50,737 nt of DNA, from contig JAEUVK010000088.1 of NCBI GenBank assembly GCA_016787135.1, positions 1 through 50,737 of the forward strand, given 5' to 3'. The notes under the pieces are model-generated. The model did no database searches. It saw nothing but the letters and a program-made list of their open reading frames with translations, and was not told where the DNA came from. Below, piece after piece: positions 1-6,454 of the stretch. The position numbers and the translations under genes were made by a program. How positions within the stretch are numbered: position 1 is the stretch's first letter; every line of letters begins with the position of its first letter. This DNA is from Chitinophagaceae bacterium (lineage in GTDB: Bacteria; Bacteroidota; Bacteroidia; Chitinophagales; Chitinophagaceae).

Positions 1-482
1 AGGTTCCAACTGGCTTTGATAGAAGCAAACATGATCTGGTCAAACTTATTGGGATAGGTGAGGAACTCGTTGTGGTTCACCTTAACGATGAAAGGAATTT
101 TATGGGCATACTTCCTTGCGAGGAAACCAAGGCCTCCATAAGTTGTAGCGACAGCATTGCATCCTCCTTCGATAGCGAGTTTGATGATATTCTCCGGATC
201 GAAATAGATCGGGTTCTTTGCAAAGGAAGCGCCGCCGCTGTGTTCGATACCCTGGTCAACCGGCAGGATAGAGAGATAACCGGTATTGGCTAACCTTCCT
301 GTGCCATACATCGCTTGCAGGTTGCGTAATACCTGGGGATTGCGGTCGCTGTTGGTCCATATACGGTCAACAAAGTCGGGGCCGGGCAGGTGCAACTCGT
401 TTTTGGAAATGGTCTTTGACTGGTGATGGAGCAAATACTCAGCTTTGTCGCCGAGCAGTTCGGTGATTTTTTTAGCAGGCAT
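1..482 (-). CDS. fbaB: Class I fructose-bisphosphate aldolase (DhnA/FbaB type), N-terminal part
   Basis: The gene runs off the left edge; about 160 N-terminal residues are visible, beginning [18 protein letters not shown]. The segments [35 protein letters not shown] and IPFIVKVNH match the TIM-barrel DhnA/FbaB class I aldolase family, which splits fructose 1,6-bisphosphate to glyceraldehyde 3-phosphate and dihydroxyacetone phosphate through a Schiff-base lysine. That lysine lies in the missing part, so catalysis cannot be checked here. The cytoplasmic enzyme works in glycolysis/gluconeogenesis. It lies downstream of cysM on the same strand, separated by a 186-base spacer with a large inverted repeat. 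A class II aldolase of the same reaction is 2 kb away. Confidence 0.9.
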   Translation of the reverse strand, partial: MPAKKITELLGDKAEYLLHHQSKTISKNELHLPGPDFVDRIWTNSDRNPQVLRNLQAMYGTGRLANTGYLSILPVDQGIEHSGGASFAKNPIYFDPENIIKLAIEGGCNAVATTYGGLGFLARKYAHKIPFIVKVNHNEFLTYPNKFDQIMFASIKASWN

Positions 483-512
483 GATCGTTAGTTTTTAAGA
501 AAAATAGTGGGG

Positions 513-520
513 CAAAGATA
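513..520 (-). promoter_or_regulatory. Possible -7 element for the class I aldolase gene
   Basis: On the minus strand this reads TATCTTTG, a perfect match to the Bacteroidota -7 consensus TAnnTTTG, 31 bases before the aldolase start codon. No TTG sits at the usual 17-23-base distance upstream, so the call is tentative. Confidence 0.35.
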
Positions 521-563
521 GGCGAACAGGTGTTATTATAAAAGGCCGGCAAGGCTGTTGGAG

Positions 564-663
564 TTTCTCGCAAAGACTGCAAAGTTTAATACAGAAAGCG
601 CAAAGAGCTCTGACTATTGTAAACCCTTTGCGGCTTTGCGTTGCCTGGCGTCTTTGCGTGAAA
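564..663. repeat. Inverted repeat of CGCAAAG heptamers between cysM and the aldolase gene
   Basis: CGCAAAG occurs at 569-575 and 599-605, with the variant TGCAAAG at 578-584. Its reverse complement CTTTGCG occurs at 626-632, 634-640 and 652-658. The outer arms 564-580 and 648-663 are nearly complementary, so a transcript of either strand could form a long imperfect hairpin. It fills the spacer between two minus-strand genes, where it could act as a transcript end or processing site. It may also be a dispersed intergenic repeat; I cannot tell from one copy. Confidence 0.6.
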
Positions 664-668
664 TTGAC

Positions 669-1541
669 TTACCCGAACAGATCACTGCTGAGATACCGGT
701 CGCCGCGGTCGCAGGCGATAAAGACGATAACTCCTTTATCAATTTCTTTGGCCAGACGTATAGCAGCCGATGCGGCCCCGCCGCTGCTCATACCGGCAAA
801 GATGCCTTCCACTTTGGCTAATTGTCTTGCCATCATTGTAGCTTCCTGTTGTGATACATCGATCACACGGTCCACTCTTTCGGGTTCAAATATCTTAGGC
901 AGGTATTCTTTCGGCCATCTGCGTATGCCGGGAATAGATGATTCTTCCGTGGGCTGGCAGCCGACAATTTGTATCGCAGCATTCTTTTCCTTTAAAAACC
1001 GTGAGCAACCCATAATGGTGCCGGTGGTACCCATAGAACTCACGAAATGAGTAATGGATTGATCCGTGTCTTTCCATATCTCAGGGCCGGTAGTCTTATA
1101 ATGTGCTTTATAATTATCGGGATTGGCAAACTGGTTTAGTATATATGCTTCACCTTTTGCTGCTTTTTCTTCCGCATAGTCGCGGCACACTTCAATACTA
1201 TCCAATAAGGTCACTTTAGCGCCAAAGGCTTCCATCGTCAGTGTTCGTTCACGGGTAGAGGAAGAAGGCATGACGAGTTCGATATCGAGATCATATAATC
1301 TGGCGATCATAGCGAGGGCAATACCGGTATTGCCGCTGGTAGCTTCTATCAGTTTCGTGCCGGGCTTGATATCGCCTCTTTCGAGTGCCGAGCGGATCAT
1401 GTTCAATGCCGGGCGGTCTTTGACGCTGCCACCCGGGTTGTTGCCTTCGAGTTTAGCGTAGATCGTAACGTTGGGATTGGGGTTCAGTTTTTTTAATTCC
1501 ACCATCGGCGTATTGCCGACGAGATCTATAATGCTTGCCAT
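669..1541 (-). CDS. cysM: Cysteine synthase B (O-acetylserine sulfhydrylase)
   Basis: A 290-residue fold-type II PLP enzyme that converts O-acetylserine and sulfide (or thiosulfate) to cysteine in the cytoplasm. The PLP lysine is K41 in GGSVKDRPA, the substrate loop is SGNTG at 69-73 and the phosphate-binding loop is GTTGT at 171-175. The short length and the sequence CRDYAEEKAAKGEAYILNQF resemble CysM more than CysK. The start codon lies one base after the cysE stop codon, so the two are almost certainly cotranscribed and translationally coupled. Confidence in the family is high; sulfide versus thiosulfate preference is unknown. Confidence 0.93.
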   Translation of the reverse strand: MASIIDLVGNTPMVELKKLNPNPNVTIYAKLEGNNPGGSVKDRPALNMIRSALERGDIKPGTKLIEATSGNTGIALAMIARLYDLDIELVMPSSSTRERTLTMEAFGAKVTLLDSIEVCRDYAEEKAAKGEAYILNQFANPDNYKAHYKTTGPEIWKDTDQSITHFVSSMGTTGTIMGCSRFLKEKNAAIQIVGCQPTEESSIPGIRRWPKEYLPKIFEPERVDRVIDVSQQEATMMARQLAKVEGIFAGMSSGGAASAAIRLAKEIDKGVIVFIACDRGDRYLSSDLFG

Positions 1542-1542
1542 G

Positions 1543-2352
1543 TTAAGATTTGATTTGTTCTACCACTTCAATATCGGGGCGATGATACACGGTAGAGTAG
1601 GGGGCCACGCTTTTGGTAAGCCACACGTTACCGCCGATGATGCTGTGATGACCGATCACCGTTTCGCCTCCGAGAATAGTAGCGCCGGAATAAATAATGG
1701 CGTGGTCTTCCACCGTCGGATGACGTTTGGTAAAGGCCATCGCTTTGTCCACGCTTAAGGCGCCAAGAGTGACACCCTGATACAATTTTACATGATCACC
1801 AATGATGCAGGTCTCGCCGATGACGATACCCGTACCGTGATCAATAAAAAAGTATTCGCCTATTTCTGCACCCGGATGGATATCTATACCTGTTTTAGAA
1901 TGCGCATACTCTGTGATGATGCGGGGAATGAGTTGAATGTCGAGTTGCAACAGCTCATGGGCAATGCGATAAAAACAGATCGCATAAAAACCGGGATAGG
2001 CCCGTATCACTTCAGCCCTGGCCCGTGCGGCAGGGTCTCCTTCGAGTGTGGCTTCAATGTCAGTGTTGAGTACACGGTACAGCTCAGGAATGCCGTTGAA
2101 GAATTTTTTTGCCTTCTGTGCATTGTCACAATCGTTGCAGACAGATGTAGCGTTGAGTATCCTTGTTAACTGTGTTTCTAATTTACTGAATTCGATCTCC
2201 AGTTCGCTTACTGATGATACATAATCATCTGCCCGTTCGGGGAATAAAAGGCTGATGAGTTTTAAGACCCAGGCAGCAATATGTTCATTGGGTGGAACGG
2301 CGCCCACTTTTTGTTGTGTGTCAAAAAGATGCTGGTAGAATTCTTTTTTCAT
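1543..2352 (-). CDS. cysE: Serine O-acetyltransferase
   Basis: Makes O-acetylserine from serine and acetyl-CoA, the first step of cysteine synthesis. From the ATG at 2352 the protein has 269 residues: a helical N-terminal region of about 150 residues, then a left-handed beta-helix of hexapeptide repeats (about 155-245) with GIDIHPGAEIG and FIDHGTGIVIGETC, which carry the conserved Asp/His residues of the active site. An in-frame GTG 30 bases upstream is possible, but the ATG followed by lysine-rich residues is preferred. The N-terminal region is long, as in Bacteroidota and plant-like forms. cysM follows after one base. Confidence 0.93.
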   Translation of the reverse strand: MKKEFYQHLFDTQQKVGAVPPNEHIAAWVLKLISLLFPERADDYVSSVSELEIEFSKLETQLTRILNATSVCNDCDNAQKAKKFFNGIPELYRVLNTDIEATLEGDPAARARAEVIRAYPGFYAICFYRIAHELLQLDIQLIPRIITEYAHSKTGIDIHPGAEIGEYFFIDHGTGIVIGETCIIGDHVKLYQGVTLGALSVDKAMAFTKRHPTVEDHAIIYSGATILGGETVIGHHSIIGGNVWLTKSVAPYSTVYHRPDIEVVEQIKS

Positions 2353-2470
2353 TTTGCTGAAATGCTGTTGTGAAATTACCACAATTTATAACAGGGATAA
2401 GCGGGTGAATGTTGGGTGGCTGATAAAGAAAGCCTAATTATTGCTCGCTTTTATGGGCCGTGCAATAATA

Positions 2471-2494
2471 AAAGCCCTGCGGTTACAGGGCTTT
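2471..2494 (-). terminator. Rho-independent terminator after the class II aldolase gene
   Basis: Perfect 9-base arms, AAAGCCCTG at 2471-2479 and CAGGGCTTT at 2486-2494, with a 6-base loop. On the minus strand the stem is followed by a T-rich run. It lies 28 bases past the stop codon of fbaA and separates it from cysE. Confidence 0.8.
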
Positions 2495-2521
2495 GTCGGA
2501 TGCTATACAGTTGGTTTTGTT

Positions 2522-3589
2522 CTATGCATTACGGTTGATGCAATTCAGGTCTTCAAATGCCACTTCGAGGCGTTTGATAAAGCTTTCCTCGCCTTTGCGC
2601 AACCAGATGCGGGGGTCATAATATTTTTTATTCGGTTTGTCATCTCCTTCAGGATTACCAAGCTGCCCCTGCAGGTAACCTTCATGTTTTTTGTAATTAT
2701 TCAGCACACCTTCCCAGAAAGCCCATTGCAGGTCGGTATCAAGGTTCATTTTGATAGCGCCATAACCAATAGCTTCACGGATCTGGTGCTGGGGTGAGCC
2801 ACTGCCACCATGGAATACAAAGTACACAGGTTTTTTACCGGTCTTGAATTCTTTTTCAATATACACCTGGCTGTTATTAAGGATCACGGGGCGAAGTTCT
2901 ACGTTACCCGGTTTATAGACACCATGCACATTACCAAAAGCAGCAGCGACAGTAAACATTTTGCCTACTTTACTCAGTTCTCTGTAAGCAAAGGCTACAT
3001 CTTCCGGTTGTGTATAGAGTTTTGAATTTTCGACATCGCTGTTGTCAACGCCGTCTTCTTCACCACCGGTAACGCCAAGTTCAATTTCAATGCTCATGCC
3101 GAGAGGGGCCATGCGTTTGTAGAAATCAACAGAGGTATGAATATTCTCTTCGATCGGTTCTTCGCTCAGGTCGAGCATGTGTGAACTGAAAAGTGGTTGT
3201 TTCTTTTCTTTGAAGAATTGTTCACCGGCATCGAGCAGGCCGCTTATCCATGGTAACCATTTTTTAGCAGCATGGTCTGTATGCAGCACAACAGGCACGC
3301 CATAGTATTTGGCAATATTGTGAATATGCAGTGCGCCGGAGATGCCACCGGAAATATTGGCCTGCAGTTTGTCATTGGGCATTCCTTTGCCGGCGATGAA
3401 TTGTGCGCCGCCATTGGAGAACTGAACGATAACGGGAGAATTGACCTTGGCTGCGGTTTCTAATACAGCATTGATAGTATTGGTACCGATCGTGTTGACG
3501 GCTGGCAAGGCAAACTGGTTATCCTTTGCATCCTGGTAGAGTGCTGCGAGTTCTTCGCCAAAGAGCACCCCGGCTTTGTACTTTCCCAT
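2522..3589 (-). CDS. fbaA: Class II fructose-bisphosphate aldolase
   Basis: A 355-residue zinc-dependent aldolase. Recognisable parts are LPAVNTIGTNTINAVLE near residue 28, the catalytic and metal-binding LHTDHAAKKWLPW (D105, H106), IEIELGVTGGEEDGVDN, AAFGNVHGVYKPGNV with a zinc-ligand His, and the phosphate-binding VFHGGSGSP and INMNLDTD-like IKMNLDTDLQWAFWEG. The length fits the type A (E. coli FbaA-like) branch. It catalyses the same reaction as the class I enzyme at the left edge, so the cell has both chemistries within 4 kb. The 5' leader holds a bulged hairpin and the gene ends at a clear terminator, so it is probably monocistronic. Confidence 0.95.
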   Translation of the reverse strand: MGKYKAGVLFGEELAALYQDAKDNQFALPAVNTIGTNTINAVLETAAKVNSPVIVQFSNGGAQFIAGKGMPNDKLQANISGGISGALHIHNIAKYYGVPVVLHTDHAAKKWLPWISGLLDAGEQFFKEKKQPLFSSHMLDLSEEPIEENIHTSVDFYKRMAPLGMSIEIELGVTGGEEDGVDNSDVENSKLYTQPEDVAFAYRELSKVGKMFTVAAAFGNVHGVYKPGNVELRPVILNNSQVYIEKEFKTGKKPVYFVFHGGSGSPQHQIREAIGYGAIKMNLDTDLQWAFWEGVLNNYKKHEGYLQGQLGNPEGDDKPNKKYYDPRIWLRKGEESFIKRLEVAFEDLNCINRNA

Positions 3590-3642
3590 ATAGGAGATAT
3601 TGTTTTAGTAAATAAAACTCTTAAGGCAGGCAGTCGTTGATA

Positions 3643-3678
3643 GCTTTGCAAGACCTGTAGTAAGACAGGTTTCAAAGC
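3643..3678 (-). promoter_or_regulatory. Hairpin in the 5' region of fbaA
   Basis: Two nested complementary pairs: GCTTTG at 3643-3648 with CAAAGC at 3673-3678, and ACCTGT at 3653-3658 with ACAGGT at 3665-3670, separated by a small asymmetric internal loop. It begins 54 bases upstream of the fbaA start. It could be a leader RNA structure or an operator; no known riboswitch is recognised. Confidence 0.4.
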
Positions 3679-3741
3679 GGCCGCTAAGATAGTATTAGTT
3701 TGGATTATATGAACAGAGATTTCTCACCCCTTTTAATACGA

Positions 3742-4848
3742 TCAGTCATTTGTTTTTCCGAAGTTTTTCTGTATTTGAATCAGGTTCTTTTGGAGTGTTT
3801 GCTTCAAATGTCTTTTTACCACCTGCCCCATTGACTGGCATTTATTGAAGATGTTGGTCTGGAAATACTGGTTGAGTTCCTCTTTTAACTGGCCGATCTT
3901 ATCAGGTGTAGAAATGATATCTGTTGACATCACATCCGTTAACTCTTTGATGCGGTAACGGGATGAGGCAAGCCGGAATGTGATCAGTGTCCTTTCTTCA
4001 GCCTGGTACTGGGCGATGGATTCTTTATTTAAATGACTTAAACATAGTTGTACATACGGATAATTCTCTTTAAAGAATTGCGGTAAGTATAAATTCTTTC
4101 TGCCTTCATAGGATTGCTGGTCGAAATCAATGGCACGAATGCGGTATTGATAATCTTCAATATCAGGCGTTATGTCCACCACAAAATTGTAGCTGCGCAT
4201 GTCCCCGAGCAATCGTACAAAACAGCGTTCATTGAATTTGACAAACTCTTTCGCCAGCCGTATCTTATTCGTTGTGGGGTCATTCATCAGGTGATTCACA
4301 AAATAATCACCGGGTACACCGGGTATATGTTCTTCCACTAACGTATTGTCACAGGTAAAGAAAGTAATGCGGTTGGGAGAGAGTATATGTTCCAGTTCAA
4401 GTCCATAGATACGTGATGCATCAGCCCTTTTAATATAATAGTGGTCGTAGTTATCGTTGAATTTGTTGACAATGCGGATGCGGAAAGGATGAGAGTTGCC
4501 GAATGTGCAATATTCTATCCTTGCTACGTCAAGATGATTGACGAAGCTGAAGTCTCCTTCTGTTTTCAGAACCGCATAGATCTTTACAAGCCCTTCACGG
4601 ATATATTCCCATTCCCGGCTGTCGTAGGATGTTCTTTCCCAGAGAGTATCCCTGTCATTTTTGTCTTTGATAGGAGTCGACCAGGTATAATTGAGAAGAT
4701 TGTTATAAGTAACCGGCAGTTTTACCTCACGGCCATTAAGTTTCAGATACTGGCGCAGGCGTTCATTGACCGGGTACATCGGTTTTTTGCGTGAAGGTTT
4801 ATCACTTTCATTGATCTCCCTGTTGTTCCTGTTTTCAACAAAACTCAT
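3742..4848 (-). CDS. Uncharacterised protein with protein-kinase-like fold signatures
   Basis: 368 residues from the ATG at 4848 (MSFVENRNNRE). Reading frame continues upstream to 4899, but that part is a heptamer-repeat spacer and a promoter-like site, so the downstream start is chosen. There is no signal peptide or membrane segment. I do not recognise a named family. The residue order is that of a kinase-like fold: YYIKRAD (K140, cf. the ATP-binding Lys), LELEHIL (E151/E153), NTLVEEHIPGVPG (hinge-like), LLGDMRSYNFVVDI (D216, N221, cf. catalytic loop) and IRAIDFDQ (D241/D243, cf. the DFG metal site). Many aromatic and basic residues follow. Substrate unknown; an inactive relative is also possible. 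Confidence 0.75.
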   Translation of the reverse strand: MSFVENRNNREINESDKPSRKKPMYPVNERLRQYLKLNGREVKLPVTYNNLLNYTWSTPIKDKNDRDTLWERTSYDSREWEYIREGLVKIYAVLKTEGDFSFVNHLDVARIEYCTFGNSHPFRIRIVNKFNDNYDHYYIKRADASRIYGLELEHILSPNRITFFTCDNTLVEEHIPGVPGDYFVNHLMNDPTTNKIRLAKEFVKFNERCFVRLLGDMRSYNFVVDITPDIEDYQYRIRAIDFDQQSYEGRKNLYLPQFFKENYPYVQLCLSHLNKESIAQYQAEERTLITFRLASSRYRIKELTDVMSTDIISTPDKIGQLKEELNQYFQTNIFNKCQSMGQVVKRHLKQTLQKNLIQIQKNFGKTND

Positions 4849-4854
4849 CGGGTG

Positions 4855-4885
4855 GTAAGATACGAAGAGAAGGCAGAAGGAACAA
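4855..4885 (-). promoter_or_regulatory. Possible promoter of the kinase-like gene
   Basis: On the minus strand TTG (4885-4883), a 20-base gap and TATCTTAC (4862-4855) resemble the Bacteroidota TTG / TAnnTTTG promoter with one or two mismatches. The TTG is supplied by a heptamer repeat. Transcription would begin almost at the ATG at 4848. Confidence 0.35.
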
Positions 4886-4917
4886 GGCGCAAGACACAAG
4901 GAACAAGAATCCAGAAT
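4876..4917. repeat. Degenerate CAAGGNN heptamer tandem repeat
   Basis: Six consecutive 7-base units: GAAGGAA, CAAGGCG, CAAGACA, CAAGGAA, CAAGAAT, CCAGAAT. The tract lies in the spacer between two minus-strand genes. A related array with the same unit is at 28574-28608. Confidence 0.7.
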
Positions 4918-4921
4918 CCCC

Positions 4922-5707
4922 TCATTTTATCTGTTCACGCAGTTTCATAAAGTATCCCGGCGCTTCGGCTAAGCGACTTCCATACCAACTGAACATTTCA
5001 CCATCTACCAATACAATCTTTGTATCAGGGAGCAATGGCTGTAATTCTTCAACGTTTTTTTGTTTGAATGGGAACGGTTCGGAAGAAAGAAGGAGTAACT
5101 GGCAGGCGTCAATACGCAGATCATCAATGGTTGTTTCAGGATAACGTGTTCTGTGTCCAAACATATTTTCAAAGCCGGCAGCCCCAAGCATAGCATGAAT
5201 GAAAGTATCACTGCCAATGGTCATGTACGGATCTTTCCAGATTAAATAAGCAGTTTGCAGTTTACTATCGGCCGCCGGCAATTGAGCAAATTTGCTTTTG
5301 ATCTTATTGATAAGCAGCAGTGCATTTCTTTCTTTGCCGGTCATAGCGCCAACCTGAGAGATCATTTCGTAAGCATCTTCCAGGTGGTTGACATCGCTGA
5401 CCCAGACAGGATATTGAGCGGCCAGTTCTTCTACCTGCTCTTTTATATTCTCTTCTTTATTGGCAATGATGAGATCGGGGTGCAGTTGACGGATCACATC
5501 CATCTTCAGTTGTTTCGTACCGCCCACTCTTGTTTTAAGGTGAAACCATTGCTGCGGATGTACACAGAATTTAGTGATACCGACTACTTCTTCATTCAGT
5601 CCGAGATCAAATAGTAATTCGGTCTGTGAAGGTACCAGCGAGATGATCCTTTGTGGTTTTTGGGCAAGCTGTATGGCACGGCCTGCCTGGTCAGTAAAAG
5701 ATAACAT
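4922..5707 (-). CDS. Helical-backbone metal receptor / BtuF-like binding protein without signal peptide
   Basis: 261 residues matching the type III periplasmic-binding fold used for vitamin B12, haem and siderophores: PQRIISLVPSQTELLFDLGL near residue 18, VVGITKFCVHP, VGGTKQLKMDVIRQLHPDLII, a long linking helix, then a C-terminal lobe with MLGAAGFENMF and ILVDGEMFSWYG-like residues. Classical BtuF proteins are exported, but this one starts MLSFTDQAGRAI with no signal peptide or lipobox, and no earlier in-frame start adds one. No permease or ATPase gene is adjacent. It may be cytoplasmic and bind a cofactor or act as a metal-dependent enzyme; the ligand is not predictable. Confidence 0.8.
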   Translation of the reverse strand: MLSFTDQAGRAIQLAQKPQRIISLVPSQTELLFDLGLNEEVVGITKFCVHPQQWFHLKTRVGGTKQLKMDVIRQLHPDLIIANKEENIKEQVEELAAQYPVWVSDVNHLEDAYEMISQVGAMTGKERNALLLINKIKSKFAQLPAADSKLQTAYLIWKDPYMTIGSDTFIHAMLGAAGFENMFGHRTRYPETTIDDLRIDACQLLLLSSEPFPFKQKNVEELQPLLPDTKIVLVDGEMFSWYGSRLAEAPGYFMKLREQIK

Positions 5708-5841
5708 GCAGCATTTTCATGCAAGGTATTAACAGTAAAATAAAGCTGGGAAAAAGAGACTAGAGCGGGTTAACATCACCGCGCCTCCTGCGATCCTGAA
5801 TTATTCGAAGGATAGCAGGAGGGTTCCGGATGTTTCAATTC

Positions 5842-6151
5842 TTTTCAAGGATTTGGACACGGTGACTTTCGGTGGTTTTCAGGGAACTGGACGGTTTGGG
5901 TTTTTCAACAGGAAATTGGTATGGGTTTTTCAAGGATGGTTATTGTGTCTTTTCAAGGATCGGGTTCAGGTTTTTTGTTCTGGACGGTTTGGGTTTTTCA
6001 GTTGGATCGTTGGCTTTTCAACAGGACCAGGTTTTTCTAAGGATGGATATTCGTTCTTCTTATAAGATCGTTGGATATAAAAACGGTTTGTCAAAGAATC
6101 TAAAGAAAGAAGTTGATTGATACTGGATTTTGTTCTGGTTTTTCTAAGGAT
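5842..6151. repeat. G/T-rich block of direct repeats in a 747-base gene-free stretch
   Basis: The stretch 5708-6454 holds no convincing gene. Its core has recurring TTTTC-AAGGA units: TTTTCAAGGAT at 5842-5852, 5927-5937 and 5950-5960; TTTTTCTAAGGAT at 6032-6044 and 6139-6151; and TTTTCAACAGGA near 5903 and 6015. A 21-base exact direct repeat lies at 5887-5907 and 5980-6000, 93 bases apart. The plus strand is strongly G/T-rich, unlike the flanks. Short open frames across it are glycine/phenylalanine-rich and look non-coding. It could be a non-coding RNA, a decayed repeat gene or a protein-binding array. Confidence 0.65.
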
Positions 6152-6231
6152 GTGTTCTGGATAAGTTTTCGGTTAATCTACGGGATACTGGATGTTTTGG
6201 CTTTTCTGAGTTGATATTGGATTCTAAATCA

Positions 6232-6438
6232 GATTGACGTGATCAATCAACTTCTGGTACAAATGTATTTGGCATTTCATTAAGAAAATAGAGCAAAACA
6301 CCCTGACTTTCAGACGATTTTCCCGGTTTGCTTTATCGTAAAGGGGGCACAGTTGTTTTGAGGGAATCACGAACAGGATACTCGTAATTCTACGGGAAAA
6401 TGGTAACGCAAACGTTTTCCGATTGACTATAATCAATC
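6232..6438. repeat. Pair of GATTGA...TCAATC inverted repeats
   Basis: GATTGA-N5-TCAATC at 6232-6248 and GATTGA-N6-TCAATC at 6421-6438, each followed by AA on the plus strand, flank a 172-base segment downstream of the cystathionine beta-synthase gene. The second copy starts 17 bases past that gene's stop codon. They may be paired operators, transcript-end structures or ends of a small element. Confidence 0.45.
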
Positions 6439-6454
6439 AAATGAGTTATTGCGC

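Noticed and set aside
3590..3741. Riboswitch in the fbaA leader
   Set aside because: A hairpin is present but no known riboswitch core is recognisable.
5853..6120. Two overlapping open frames of 70-82 codons across the G/T-rich repeat block
   Set aside because: They are glycine/phenylalanine/tryptophan-rich products of the nucleotide repeats, read in two frames equally well, and have no start context or domain.
6224..6436. 70-codon minus-strand frame between the repeat block and the cystathionine beta-synthase gene
   Set aside because: Its ends coincide with the GATTGA dyads and the translation looks random, so coding is not supported.
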